Shown one piece after another: positions 1 through 11,834 of a stretch of 64,000 nt of DNA. Position numbers and translations under genes: made by a program. How positions within the stretch are numbered: the stretch's first letter is position 1; every line of letters starts with the position of its first letter. The notes beneath the pieces were generated by a model. That model saw only the letters and a program-made list of their open reading frames with translations, ran no database searches and was not told the origin of the DNA. This stretch comes from Agapanthus africanus (taxonomy: Eukaryota > Streptophyta > Magnoliopsida > Asparagales > Amaryllidaceae). The DNA lies in contig CM057337.1 in assembly GCA_030015575.1 (NCBI GenBank), positions 335,926,583 to 335,990,582 of the forward strand. The letters are read 5' to 3'.

Positions 1-640
1 CTCCGTATACTGGACATAGAGAAAGAGCTACTGAACTCTTTGGACTAATACATAGTGTTGTATGCGGTCCTATGTCTACACATATCAGGAATGGTTACTC
101 GTACTTTATTACATTCACCGATGATCTTTCAAGATACGGACATATGTTCCTGTTGAAACACAAATATTAATCTTTTGAGAAATTCAAGGAATAAGTACGA
201 AGTTGAGAACCATACGGGTAAAAGTATTAAAATCTTTCGATCTGATCGGAGAGGAGAATACTTGAGCACGGAATTCAGAGACTACTTAAAAAAGAATGGG
301 ATTCTCTCTCATCTTACTCCTCCATATACACCACAGCACAATGGAGTTTCGGAGCGGAGGAAATGCACTCTATTAGATATGGTGCGCTCTATGATGAGTT
401 ATGCTGAGTTGCCTATTTCTTTTTGGGGTTATGCACTTAAGATAGCTGCATTCCTATTGAACAGAGTTCTGACCAAATCCGTGTCTACCACTCCATATGA
501 GATATGGAATGGAAAGAGACCATCTCTTAAACGAGTTAAAATATGGGGTTGTCCGGCCTATAATAAAAAGAAAAATCCGGACAACCTCAAGACAAGGTCA
601 GTTCTGTGCAAGTTTGTAGGATATCCCAAACAATCGTATA
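1..640 (+). pseudogene. Copia integrase fragment
   Basis: Reading the + strand gives the copia integrase core: an HS-x-VCGPMSTH block near 55, TDDLSRYG near 120, then SDRRGEY near 240-265, PQHNGVSERR near 330-360 and a C-terminal part ending in KFVGYPKQ near 630. The catalytic first Asp (HSDVCG in relatives) reads as Val here, and a stop near 167 (CAAATATTAATC) breaks the frame before 175. Residue choices such as LPISFWGY and TKSVSTTP match Cop1 rather than Cop4 (LPRSFWGY, TKTVPTTP), so this is a relic of the Cop1/Cop5 subfamily. The left end is cut by the window. The right end is cut where an LTR-like sequence begins near 641. Confidence 0.85.
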
Positions 641-747
641 TGATGCATCGGAGACATTCCTCAGGGCCTCACCTCCAAGCCTGCACCAGACCTTCTGAGA
701 AGACCTTCTCGGAGTATCTTCCCCCTTGGCTGACCGCTAGCTAATAG

Positions 748-837
748 CTCGTCTCCGAGCTATCGTATAGCCGAGACTTCTCCGCTTACCTGCTTGTCTC
801 CGAGCTAGCTTATATCTGAGATTTCTTAGCGTCCCTG
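748..837 (+). repeat. Two-copy 45-bp tandem repeat in the LTR remnant
   Basis: Units 748-792 and 793-837 both begin CT(C/T)GTCTCCGAGCTA and end in CCTG, with several mismatches between. The position upstream of the TATA box fits a U3 enhancer repeat; that role is inferred. Confidence 0.6.
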
Positions 838-1040
838 TTTGGCCGGAAGCACGGAGCCTAAGCGTCCCCCCGTAAACGGCTCCGTGTATTTCGCCACGAC
901 GAAATCTTCGCTGCTCCATGTCTCGCATCACATGCCAGCGTATCTCGTCATTAATGGACGCATCCCACCATCAATGCGAACGTGACGCAGAGGCGTAACG
1001 GACGGAGAGAATCTCGTATCGGCTTGCTCCTTACGACCGC

Positions 1041-1048
1041 TATATAAA
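1041..1048 (+). promoter_or_regulatory. TATA box of the LTR remnant
   Basis: TATATAAA followed by CCCCTCTTC lies about 80 bases upstream of the U5-like phrase, the usual spacing in plant Gypsy LTRs. It points toward the SUVH gene 1.2 kb downstream, so it could act as an alternative promoter; there is no direct evidence for this. Confidence 0.5.
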
Positions 1049-1297
1049 CCCCTCTTCTAGACAATTCAGGTATCTCGAACTCATTCCAATACGCCACTAC
1101 CCTGCCATTATTTCTCGGTACTAACTTGATCGTCGGAGGGTCCCACGGTGACTTCCCACCCCGGGACTTTCCTTGCAAGTAGTTAGGCATCAACAACAAT
1201 CAACAACCTATTGAGATCCACACGCTCGACCCTCATCTCAAATCTCAACAATTCGACATTGCTGGTCCCAAGATCGACGGAGGACAACATCTGACAA

Positions 1298-2288
1298 AGA
1301 AATCGACCTCCAACACGGTTCCATTTCCATTTCGTCTAAAGCACATTTTTACATTTTTCTAACAAGATGCATCAGTTCCATTAAAATCTTTGCTGTACTA
1401 GTTCCGTTGAAATCTTTGAAAGGCAGCGTGCTTACCTTCGTTTTAGATCTCAAAAAATAAAAATAAAAAATTGTTTTCTCTGGGAAGTAGTCCGACCCAT
1501 GGGACCCAACGCACACAACAAGACAAGGAAGCGTAACTGAAGGCTTTTTCAGAAGGGCTGCTTGTCCTTTAAACTAATTAATTAATTTACCGTTGTAAAT
1601 TTCACTGAAATCCCAACCATTCATTCATCGCCCCCATTAATCTCTCTATAGTCCAACTGGGCCCCACTAAATGAAAGAAAACTCACCACTAATAATTAAA
1701 TAAGCGTTAAATTCTTAACATAATTAACCAATTAAAATCGAGTCTCAAAACACTAACCAAAGCCATCTCATTCTTCGAGCTCTCTAAGCTCAGAACAAAA
1801 GTGTGGAATCAATCGATCAAATCTTAAATCTAGAGAGAGAGCGAGAGCGAGAGAGAGAGAGACCCTAGCTCTCTGTTGAGGTATAATTCTCCCGCAAATC
1901 CAAATATCTTTCTCTTCGTTACTAATTTTTATTGAGCTCTTTTAGGAGATATTGAATCTAATGTCTCCCCCCCCCCCCCCCCCCTAATCTGTATTGTTTT
2001 TACTGCTGAGTTTTTGAAATCACTTCAACCCCTTTTCAAAATTTCAATTTTTTTGTTACCTATTTGTTTAGAAACTGGATTTGGGTAAGATTTAGCTGCT
2101 GCTACTTGTAATTTGTTGCAAGTGTTGCTTCTTTGGTTCTAGGGTTTCACTTGCATGCTTAAAATTCTTAGTTTTGCGCTGTTTCTTCTTTTGGTGCTTG
2201 AATAATATAAGCAAGAAAGTGGAAAAAATAAGTGTTTTATTGTTTAAGTTTGAGTATTTCATGTGTTTGCAGTTGCTAGTCTTTCCTC
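1298..2288 (+). promoter_or_regulatory. SUVH promoter and 5' UTR with likely 5' UTR intron
   Basis: No coding sequence. A GA microsatellite at 1832-1861 lies in the expected 5' UTR. A good donor (GAG then GTATAATTC, GT at 1881) and a T-rich acceptor (TTTGCAG ending at 2272) define a candidate intron 1881-2272. The acceptor is 16 bases before the start codon. Plant SUVH genes with an uninterrupted coding region are known to carry introns in the 5' UTR, so this fits the family. A run of 18 C residues (1967-1984) lies inside the candidate intron. Exact transcription start is not visible. Confidence 0.6.
1881..2272 (+). other. Candidate 5' UTR intron of the SUVH gene
   Basis: GT at 1881-1882 follows GTTGAG. 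AG at 2271-2272 is preceded by a T-rich stretch ending CATGTGTTTGC. The 392-base interval is AT-rich compared with the flanking UTR, as plant introns are. Confidence 0.55.
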
Positions 2289-4343
2289 ATGGAGAGGGAA
2301 CAATTGAACTATGCCCAAAATTCAAGTAATGAAAATGGAGCCTTAGATGTTAAACCATTTAAAACCTTGTCCCCGATGTTCCCGTCGACTCATGGCCTCA
2401 ATACATTCTCTCAATCCAATAATGGTCCATTCATTTATGTCACCCACTCTGACTCATCGTCACCTCATGGATCCGCTACGCCATTTTCATCCAACCCAAC
2501 CCCGATGCAAGCCACACCGACCCGAACCATGAATGGACCTCAACAAAACTTCTTCTCCAATGGCTCAACGGGCCGTACGTTTCAGACTCCACATGCATCG
2601 TTTATTCCTATGAATGATGATGATGATGAAGTCTTGCCTAGTAGCCAAACCTCAACTAGAGGCCGTAAAATTAAGCAGCCGTCTCGTCTGGGTGGTTATC
2701 AACTGGGGGATTCAGTCGAGGATAGTAGCAATAGTAATAGTACCTCTCAGACGAAGTACCAACTGAAGAAAAAGGCTAAAATGGTAAATAGAGCCGACAT
2801 GGCCTTGATACCCTCCCTACTTGATCCTAGGGATTCGGTAGAGGTCGTTCTTGTGACTTTCGATGCACTTAGACGAAAGCTCTCGCAATTAGAAGACGGG
2901 AAAGAAGTGAAAAACTCTCGCCCGGACTTGAAAGCAGGGACTACTTTGATGAGCAATGACCTTAGGGCTAATATAGGGAAAAGGATAGGTTCGGTTCCTG
3001 GGGTTGAGGTTGGAGACATCTTCTATTTTAGGATGGAGTTGTGTTTGGTTGGTTTGCATGCCCCAAGCATGGGCGGGATCGACTATATGACATCTACTTT
3101 CAATGATGGTGATGACACTGTGGCTGTCAGTGTTGTTTCGGCCGGGGGCTATGAGAATGAAGAGACCGATGTTGATTCTTTGATTTACACTGGGCAAGGG
3201 GGTAACACTAACATCGATCAGAAGCTCGAAAGGGGTAATCTTGCACTCGAGAGAAGCTTACATAGAGGCATTTCTATTAGAGTCATACGAAGTGCAAAAG
3301 ATTGTAGTATCAATGGCAAGATTTATTGTTATGACGGTCTTTATAAGGTTGATAGCTCGTGGGTTGAGAAAGGAAAAATGGGTTACAATGTTTTTAAGTA
3401 CAAGTTAGTGAGGCAACCGTTTCAGCCTCATGGGCTTGCAATATGGAAAATGACACAGCAATGGAAAGAGAATCCAGTTTCTAGAGGTAGAGTTATACTG
3501 TCCGATATATCTTCTAGCATTGAAAATGTACCCGTTTGCTTAGTTAATGAGATTGATGATGAGAAAGGACCACGCCATTTCAAGTACAGCACAAAAGTTG
3601 AGTACTTGTGGTCTCTTAACTCTATGAAGCCTTTGGAGATTTGCAGCTGTGCTACTGTTTGCCTCCCTGGTGATATCAATTGCATTTGCGCAAAGCAAAA
3701 TGGAGGAATTCTTCCTTATACTTCTTCTGGCAGTCTTGTGAGCCGAAAGCCTTTAATTTACGAATGCAATGCTTCTTGTTGCTGCTCTTCTAATTGCCGA
3801 AATCGAGTTACCCAAAGAGGGGTTAGAATCCAATTCGAGGTTTTTAAAACAAGAGATAGAGGTTGGGGGCTTCGTTGTTGGGACCCGATTCGAGCTGGTA
3901 CTTTTATATGTGAGTACACTGGAGAAGTCATTAATAAGATCAATTTAGACGATGAAAATACTGAAGACGATGAGTATATTTTTCAAGCACTCGGAGCTGA
4001 TGACAAAGCGTTCAAATGGAATTATGGGCCTGAGTTGTTAGGAGAAGCAAGTGCTGATTTTTCAAATGAGGCTCTGGGGCCGTTGCCTATAATTTTAAGT
4101 GCAAAGAATATGGGTAACATATCTCGATTTATGAATCACAGTTGCTCTCCAAATGTATTTTGGCAGCCTGTTCTACATGATCATGGCGATGAAGGATATC
4201 CACACATTATGTTCTTTGCCATGAAGCATATTCCTCCGCTGATGGAGCTGACTTATGATTATGGTGTGAGCACTGGTGCTGGGCCCCGGAGGACGAAGAA
4301 GTGTTTGTGTGGATCGCCAAAGTGTCGAGGGCTTTTTGGCTAA
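2289..4343 (+). CDS. SUVH-type histone H3K9 methyltransferase (SRA-SET)
   Basis: A 684-residue uninterrupted frame. Order of domains: a Ser/Asn-rich disordered N-terminus (1-160) with an AT-hook-like RGRK at 124-127 and an Asp run at 110-113; an SRA/YDG domain at about 230-380 (RIGSVPGVEVGD, HAPSMGGIDY, YCYDGLY); a Cys-rich pre-SET at about 450-510; a SET domain at about 515-660 with GWGLR (525-529), the cofactor/catalytic NHSC (616-619) and ELTYDY (653-658); and a post-SET CLCGSPKC at 672-679. All motifs needed for activity are present. Family members bind methylated DNA through SRA and methylate H3K9, linking DNA methylation and heterochromatin; the SUVH1/SUVH3 branch instead recruits activators to methylated promoters. 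Length and intronless layout fit the SUVH1/3 branch, but I cannot place it without a tree. The ATG is the first after the candidate 5' UTR intron. No damage is seen. Confidence 0.95.
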   Translation: MEREQLNYAQNSSNENGALDVKPFKTLSPMFPSTHGLNTFSQSNNGPFIYVTHSDSSSPHGSATPFSSNPTPMQATPTRTMNGPQQNFFSNGSTGRTFQTPHASFIPMNDDDDEVLPSSQTSTRGRKIKQPSRLGGYQLGDSVEDSSNSNSTSQTKYQLKKKAKMVNRADMALIPSLLDPRDSVEVVLVTFDALRRKLSQLEDGKEVKNSRPDLKAGTTLMSNDLRANIGKRIGSVPGVEVGDIFYFRMELCLVGLHAPSMGGIDYMTSTFNDGDDTVAVSVVSAGGYENEETDVDSLIYTGQGGNTNIDQKLERGNLALERSLHRGISIRVIRSAKDCSINGKIYCYDGLYKVDSSWVEKGKMGYNVFKYKLVRQPFQPHGLAIWKMTQQWKENPVSRGRVILSDISSSIENVPVCLVNEIDDEKGPRHFKYSTKVEYLWSLNSMKPLEICSCATVCLPGDINCICAKQNGGILPYTSSGSLVSRKPLIYECNASCCCSSNCRNRVTQRGVRIQFEVFKTRDRGWGLRCWDPIRAGTFICEYTGEVINKINLDDENTEDDEYIFQALGADDKAFKWNYGPELLGEASADFSNEALGPLPIILSAKNMGNISRFMNHSCSPNVFWQPVLHDHGDEGYPHIMFFAMKHIPPLMELTYDYGVSTGAGPRRTKKCLCGSPKCRGLFG

Positions 4344-6663
4344 CCTAAAGAAAGTAGGGAGTGGTGTTGTGCTGTTTCAATATGTTTAGGTATGAAGTTG
4401 TCATTATTTCTAGTTCTATTTCTGAAACAGCTTCAATTTTTTCTCTTCAGATATCCATTGATATTAGCACTATTTTCTTATACCAGTTTTGATTATCTAT
4501 CTGTAGACTTATTAGTTTCCTTCATATATCAATATATTATTCAACTAAAGATAATTTCCTAGGGTTGTGTGACATTTTTAGATAGAAAAAAAATTAGACT
4601 TGTTAAATTATTAGAAGACACAGAGAAAGACTTTCTTTTCTTATATGTCGAGGTCTGAAATTGCCATGGTAACGTTGTTTTTAAATCAATATTTTTCAAA
4701 TTTTGTATCATTTAATGCTGTTGCTTCTTAATAATGATAATCATGTTTGTGGCTTTCCCTTGATCCCATTAGGCAATATTTTGTGTGTTTTCTGGGGAAG
4801 CATACATCTGAGAATGGATTTGGTTTTCACTGTGTGTCAATAATCAATTAGTTATTCGGTCTGAGAATTACTCAGGCTGAAAAGAGAAATGCTTTAACTA
4901 AATCCCCACAAAATGGCAATTGGTAGTAATAACAAAAATCAACTGTGATGCTCATAGAATTTTATGCTTGCTGGGTGATCTACGAAAAGTTTCACGAAAA
5001 CTGCCATGTTCCTTAAATGTGCCAAGTACTGCGATAATAAAGAAATTCCAAGTTCTTATTCCCCTGCGCTAAGAAATTTGTCCGGCTTCCTTCTGTTTAT
5101 AGCCATTCTAAAACTTCGTATTTTCCATGAACATCAATTCATCTTCCTATGAGTATGTCTCAGCCTTCGTCATCATTTATCGCCCTAGGTTGGCAATGAT
5201 GAATTCATCCTGCAAGTAACTGATATTGATTAAAGTTAATTAATGTGATTGGAGTGACTTCTTTATATAACCACTTGTACTCATCTGCTGTACTTCAAGA
5301 ATATAATGTTCCATCTCTTTGTACTTCTTCTTTACTGATATTTGGAACAAACGATGAAATGAATAATCATGTAACACCAAATAGATATTCATTGCTGAGC
5401 TCCTATATGATTCACCTCCTACAGGCTAGGTATCAAAGGCCATTGATATATAAAAGCAGAGGCTGATTTATAACCTTAACTGGAAAGAAAAAGCTTAAAA
5501 ATCAACTAAAAAGATTTTCATATGTGAACTGTTGTTTTTCCTCTCTCTTCTCCTGATGCCACTCGCCTGTTACCATTTCAAATAACCTTAGGGGAGGAGG
5601 AAAGTGCCCTTTCATCCCACCTCTATATGAAAAAGATATCTGAACTATTATTTTATTGATAAATGAGCATCACTGATCAAAGAAGGGAACGTGCTAGAAT
5701 TTTAGTTTAGGAACTTACCGCGTGCAAGTCAATACCATTTAATTTTATTGGTATGCGATTTTACTTCAACCTGGACTACTAGTTATTACTCAATTATGTA
5801 TTTTGAGCTTTTAAATCATATAGTAGTTTACACAATCGGGGCAAAAAACATTGAGCAACGAACCATTCGTTAAATCACTGCATCATAAACAAATCACTGA
5901 ACAATCTTTTCCTAAATCCTGAACATACATCAAGATGAAAAGTGCACGTAAATTTAAAATTATTGGAAACAGCTTAAACGTGTCTGACACAGTTGCCACT
6001 ACAAGCTGTCCGATGAGTTTTGGTGTCCAATATATGGAAGACACCAATAATATACCATTTTGCAACTTCCAGTGCTTTATGGACTCTACGTTTACCGCGA
6101 AAGTAATAACTAGCGCAATTGGCATCCTTGAACTGATGGAATAACATTGGCTAGCATACTTATATCAAAACATGCGCGCCTGAACGCGCACATGCGCGGG
6201 CGCCCTTTATGCATTTGGCGAACACATTAACTAGTACTTGATCTGCATTAACAATGACACATTAAAAACTGCTCAAGTTCCAGTGTTCTCAGAGGTGCGA
6301 CCAGGCACACGCTACAGGTGCTGAGCACTGCGGGACACAGGATAGTGCCCCCACATCACATTCACCTTAACTCAATGTACCTTATTTGTGTCTTGCATGT
6401 GCCCTTGCATTGCCTCAGGCGCACGCCTTTCTTTAGGTGTATAACATTGTTAGTTTTTCCCAAAAATATCCTTTGTCACGGCGGTGGATTCTCTGTCGCA
6501 TCTTCGTTTCTTCTTCGGGAGACATGTTAATAGTTTCACTTCATATTTGGTAGATGATACACGATAGTTTCTTGGGTTTATATCAGGTCTAATAATTCGC
6601 TAGTGCTTTTGCTATTGTGTAAACTATTGCTGCCATTACAATTTGTTATTTATATGTTAATAC
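4344..6663 (+). other. SUVH 3' UTR and AT-rich intergenic DNA
   Basis: No gene is supported. The first few hundred bases should be 3' UTR. Short open frames here have no recognisable motif. A CpG-rich alternating patch (GCGCGCC to GCGGGCGCC, about 6173-6193) and a GCAC/GTGC-rich stretch (6290-6440) stand out from the AT-rich background. Confidence 0.6.
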
Positions 6664-7218
6664 CAATGTTCAAAATAGCGATAGCGTGTAGCAAAATGTT
6701 CCACTACTGAATAACGAAAAGCGCAAACAACGTTGCGCATAGCGTAAGCTACATGAATTATTAATTGTTACTAATAATTATTAATATTATCATCTTATTT
6801 ACAATAAATTATATATTATAAAGATATAGAACATACATCAATTAGTAACATAACATTATTCTCATAATTTTCAATTCTTGAGTTCATATGTATGATTTAT
6901 AATTGTATTAAACGTATTAAAAATCAATCAAATAATTTCTATTTAAGAAATATGTCTACTAAATATGATTTCAAATTGAGAGATTAGAACCGTCTTCATA
7001 TCGTTTTAAGCTTAGATACTGAAATCTTAAGAAGCGCAATAAAAAATATTATGTGAAAATAGCGGACGCATAGCGTAGTGTATACTATTTGTTAAAAAAT
7101 GTAAGCGATTTGTTAAAAAGCATAGGCTACTTTATATTTAAGCTATTTACCGATGCTACGTAGCGAATAGGCTAAGCTATGCTACATGGCGCAAAATAGC
7201 GAGCTATTTTAAACATTA
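6664..7218. mobile_element. hAT-type MITE
   Basis: The left end reads CAATGTTCAAAATAGCG. The right end, reverse-complemented, reads TAATGTTTAAAATAGCTCGC, giving terminal inverted repeats that both satisfy the hAT terminal consensus YARNG. The element is flanked by 8-bp direct repeats, GTTAATAC (6656-6663) and CTTAATAC (7219-7226), with one mismatch; 8 bp is the hAT target-duplication length. Many AGCGTAG/CTACG subterminal motifs occur near both ends. It is 555 bp with no transposase frame, so it is non-autonomous. The duplicated target and matching termini are seen directly; the superfamily follows from TSD length and terminal bases. Confidence 0.75.
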
Positions 7219-9266
7219 CTTAATACTAACTGCTCGCTTATTGATTGTAGTTTTTAGTGTGTGTTAATTATATTTTTATGTATCTTCTCATAATATATAT
7301 TCCATTGTTACTTCATTCTTTGTAAATAATTTGCTTTTATCATTTGTGTAGTCAATTCACTACATACAACAAATTACATGTATAACATGCAAATAAATTA
7401 GTTCTAAATATTTAAAATCTGTGCCTCTTAGGCGTGTGCCTTGCTTTTGCACCTTGTGCCTCGGATTCACTGGGCACTTTGTGCCTCATACTGCATCTTG
7501 CAGATTGACCACACTGTGCCAACATAAAATTACTTATACATCAGTTACATATTTTAAGAGCTACGCTACGTAGAAGCAAGTAATTCCACAATTTAGCATA
7601 CATACTCATTTTGGTTCCTTTAAAGCCAGTAGAGATAAGAACCAAGGTAAATTTGAGGTAAGTTGCGGAACCAAGGTGCAACCCTAATATGTTTTTCCCA
7701 AAAAAAGAAGAAAAATCAAAAGGGTCAAAGAACGGCGAATTTGCTACATACACAACAATGCAATTGAAATCCTTTGTATTTTTTTAACCGAATATGGCTA
7801 CTGATAGTAATAACAGATTGATACATGTACATTCTGCTCCAGCAATTTTACAATTCAGTACTGAAAATTGCTAGTACTTAGAGCTTATTACTTGCTTGCA
7901 GGTTTTGTTTTCTTGTACCTGCTGTATAAGATGAGAGATGGTAAATGCTGACATAAGCGCCGTTCCAGGGATGCTCGTGCAACTGAATTTGTGCCTTGCA
8001 GGTACCGTCATTGTATTTGCTAGCTATATCAGACAATGAACATGAAACTCGACCATTTTGTTCACCATTTTGTAACATTTTGTATGGTAGCAAATATGAG
8101 GATGAAACGGCTATGTTCTTTATGTTGCTTATCTTCTTTCTGATGCTTGGAATCATGATTACTTCTTGCAAATTATGAAATCTATAATAGGCCTGAAATG
8201 AAGGTTGTGGATTGTCTCTCAGAATTGGGGGTTTATCAGTGTCTTTGCATTGTCATGGAAGATTTTACCGTTACAACTACAAAAAAGTCGTGGGAACCTA
8301 ACAATAACCCTTTGAAAGCAAGTTTGAGGGATGGATTGTATTATAGTTATTATGTGGAAATTTGCACGTGTGCTTAATTGGGTAATGTCCTAATCTCTAA
8401 CTTAAGTAACATTAGGAATCCCAATAACTCACAGTTTACCATATACTGATATACATAAAGGGTTTGGATAGAAAATACTTGATCTGAGCACCTTCCAAGC
8501 TGCAAAAACATGCCATAGAACAAAATCTCATATAGCAAAGTGAACTAATGACTCGGATTCTTTCTCTTGTACCAAGGTGAATCTGTCATTAACTAGCTGC
8601 TTTTCCTTGTAGCAAGATGGATCTATACGACGAGTTACTTTTGCTTGTACCAAGGGTGACTGATGATGATCCAACATAGATATCAGTACGATGATGGGTT
8701 ACTGAGGAAGAAGCTGCAGACTTTGGCGGATTTAAGTCGAATTGAAAGGACTAGATTGGAATTTTCTTCTGAAACATATGGACCAAATTAAAGGAAAGTA
8801 GAGTTTAACAAGTAAAACAGAAAGACTATGCGAGTGACTAGGTTAAGGAGCCTTTAGAGCAACCAAACTAAAGCTGATGTTGTTTATCTAATTGCTGATG
8901 GGAGCTAAGTGGGGCCTGTGGAGGACTTGTAGCCGTATGGTTATAGAAGTTGTTAATATGGTTGATTTTAGGTGGATAAATTAAACTAGGTCGACTCATA
9001 TGACCGAGGAGGCCCATATGTAGCAAGTGGGCATCAGAGTCTCCCCACTTCACCAGCGTGCTTAGCAGGATGCTTGCTGGACTTTCGTGTGGATAGGGCC
9101 TTTCGGCTGGACAGTTCTTCCCCAACTTGGTCACGCCCTTGGACCGTTCAGTCTTATTTGCACCCATCATGCCATTGTCTCCCTGATCTTAGAGGCGAAG
9201 GACAAGATGTGAGAAGAATATTAAGTAGCACTTTGCTTATTCGATCACCAAGGTTCTTGTCGGTGT
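7219..9266. other. Intergenic DNA, no supported gene
   Basis: AT-rich sequence with no recognisable protein family. A 42-codon frame at 8663-8791 (ATG to TAA) contains a plausible peptide rich in Leu/Arg/Lys (LRKKLQTLADLSRIERTRL) that could be the last exon of an unrecognised gene, but nothing upstream supports it. A GTGCC-rich stretch at 7425-7520 resembles, inverted, the stretch at 6290-6440. Confidence 0.4.
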
Positions 9267-11212
9267 TGTTGGATATGTGTGCCCTAGAGGCCATTTATTG
9301 TATTGAATGCTAAGGATATATATGTACAAGACAGTCTTGCTCGATATGATAGTATGCTATTTGGTTTGTTTTTATTTTAACATGTGTATATATTTTATTT
9401 GTTATTACGTATCGTTAATACATATTGATAAAGCCCGTAGGATCTTTGTTTGACTACCAGCGTTATGATAACGATCATATTCATGGGGGCTGGGTAGTGT
9501 ATAAGCACATTCTTAAATGTCCATAGTCGTAGGAGTTTCGAGAGTGCATCGATGTTCCAGAGTATACTAGTGTATACGTTTCTTATTCATGAAAGGGGAG
9601 ATGGCCGGTCCCGCAGCCGTTTGGTGTATGACACCAAAGATTGTATACATGTGCTTATTAGGTTATGAGTTACACTGGACGAACTTGCTGGGAACTACTA
9701 GATGGTATTATACCTATCGTAGTTCTTTGATGACACGAGTACATGTAGTTTGTTGACCTGACATCGTCATTTGTCTCGAGTGTGTTCTCACTGTACTTAG
9801 ATTACTATCCTACAACGGCTTTAAAGAGTCATGGAAACAGGTAATAGTTGGGTGCAACCATGAAGCACTTGGAGGCAGTGAGCGACAGAAAGGATTCGTT
9901 TCTTCTATAGAGAGTTAATGTCGTGCTGTGTATGGTTGGCCATAACCATAAGACCTGAGGCCAGGCGGATGAGATTTACTGATGGGATGAGTAGTTTCAC
10001 GATTGGTCATGAGCTTGATATCGACACGACTTATCAGGTTATTAGGGGTCTGATGATTTCCACGCTTTAGACCTGATATGCGATACTCTCAGATTAAAAC
10101 ACCGGACTGTACGGTGAATGTCACTTATAGGTTCAGTAGGGGTTCGGACAAGTTTGCTTGTCGATATTCTTTTTGACAGATAGCTGGGTAGCCGTTAAGT
10201 ACAGCTAGTACCACCGACGTGCTTGTGAGCTTTAGATATCATCCAGTAACTCACTGCCAGTGTATTGTCGAGTTTTTAAAGTCCTACATAGGGGTTTCCT
10301 CTCTTTGGCGAAACGATATAGCTGCCGTACGAAGTATGCGCATGTGTTCGATTAAAATAAGTGTATTGGATACACTGACGGTAATCGGACGTTTAATAAT
10401 ACTAGCCGTTTTTTTGGGAAAGACGGATATTAAATCAAGAGTTGATTTAATATATTGATACATATATTGGATATATGTATTTATTACTATTATGTCACAT
10501 TTTCTTTGTCTCACATATTGCATTTTGGTGCAAATGAAAAAGAAATTTATATGTTTGCATATAATTTCCTTTTGCATTTTTGTTTTTCTTTCTCTTCCTC
10601 TTTAGAGCCATGTGATATTCACATGGGCTTAAGTACATACCCATCCTAGTTTGGATGGATATGTGGAGGAGAGTAATGGAGGGACACTTGGAAGAGAGAA
10701 AGGAAATGATTAATATGAGAGAATACTCTCATTTTTCCATTAAGGTTTTTATAACTCATTTCAATTTATCTCACTTCTATTTGCTCTCTTGTTCTTGAGC
10801 TCTCCTAATTAAAAGATTGAAAAATAAATAGAGGTGAGAAAAAGAAAGAGCGATCTTACTACATCTCTTGAAACTACCAGACTGGCAAACTACTAGTTCA
10901 AGTTGCTTCAATTTGGAGAAGCTAAAACCATAGCTAGGAGCTCTCAAGTGGATCCACTTTGACAAAGGAGATCAATAGCAAACTTGTTCTCTCAACCTCT
11001 AGGATCTTAGTATGGAATCAAAGTTCATTCATGGAGTAAACGAAGATGCTACAAAGGTGGTTGCACTAAATTTCTAGTTGTAGTGCTAAAATAGTTAACA
11101 AGTTCACATATTTTGCTTCTCCTCTAGGTGTTGGGAACTTCATGCTCTCTTGAATTTTTGAAAACCCATTTCCACCACTTTTAAAATTGCTTGTTAGGGT
11201 GCATGAGTTACA
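9267..11212 (+). repeat. Cop1 5' LTR
   Basis: Starts TGTTGGATATGTG followed by CCCTAGAGGCC, the start shared by all copies here, and ends ...GAGTTACA before a PBS-like TGGTATTAGAGC. About 1946 bp. Internal landmarks shared with the other LTRs include GAAGCACTTGGAGGCAGT and GACCGGACTGTACGG-like blocks (here ACACCGGACTGTACGG at about 10100). The exact right edge is uncertain by a few bases. Confidence 0.75.
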
Positions 11213-11217
11213 TCATA

Positions 11218-11229
11218 TGGTATTAGAGC
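11218..11229 (+). other. Cop1 primer binding site
   Basis: TGGTATTAGAGC differs at one base from TGGTATCAGAGC, the complement of the 3' end of plant initiator tRNA-Met. The gap to the LTR end (5 bases) is longer than in the other copies (1 base). Confidence 0.7.
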
Positions 11230-11834
11230 CGGTCTAAGGATTTGAACTTGTTTGGAAGATTTTAGAATTCATCAAAACCCAAACTTTTATAAATCGGTTT
11301 TTAAACCTTGGCTGAATTTTTCAAAACAGCGACTAATTTTGACCAAAACTGAATTTTATTGTTTCCACTCGATGCCGGGGGTTCTCATTTTGGAATGAGG
11401 ACTCCATGGAGTATCGAGGACGACCCCGGGCACCTCCCGGGACTTGATTTTTGCAATAAAGTGAGGTTTTAGATTGCCGGAGTGCACTTAATTTTCGTCA
11501 TTTTGAAAATTCGAGTGTTGGCTTCACGGATGGTGAATTCTACTTGTCTTAGTTTTGGTTCTTCTGTGATTGTGAGTATCATAGTATGGTAAAACGTCAT
11601 CTAATTGCTATATGGACAATTAGAAGAGATTACGAACTTAATACTTGCATTGATGTTATGTGATTGTTGTTGTGGTTTGGTTGGATCGTCGCGATGATAG
11701 CCCCGTGTGAGTCTAGATATTTGATTGATGTAAATTCTTGTAATATTTCGAGATGTATATTCTTTTATTGGGGCACTCTGGGATGAGAATGATGTCGCCA
11801 AGTGATGTATTTTATTTCATTTATGTATTTCGGA

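Larger units (their letters stand above)
641..1297 (+). repeat. Probable Gypsy-type LTR remnant
   Basis: Copia homology stops abruptly at about 640 and a compositionally different, GC-richer block starts with TGATGCATCGG. It has a 45-bp imperfect tandem repeat (748-837), a TATATAAA box at 1041-1048, and then the phrase CTAACTTGATCGTCGGAGGG (about 1120), which I recognise as typical of the R/U5 part of plant Gypsy (Tat/Athila-like) and TRIM LTRs. No internal region, PBS or second LTR follows, so this would be a solo or truncated LTR. The right edge at CTGACA is a guess. Family assignment is from recognition of the U5-like phrase only. Confidence 0.5.

Noticed and set aside
1967-1984. Run of 18 C residues
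   Set aside because: Lies in a candidate intron. Homopolymer length is error-prone in sequencing; no function is claimed.
2747-3019. Antisense frames inside the SUVH gene
   Set aside because: Shadows of the real coding strand with no independent motif.
8663-8791. 42-codon frame as a real gene exon
   Set aside because: No splice-supported upstream exon and no recognised family; mentioned only within the intergenic entry.
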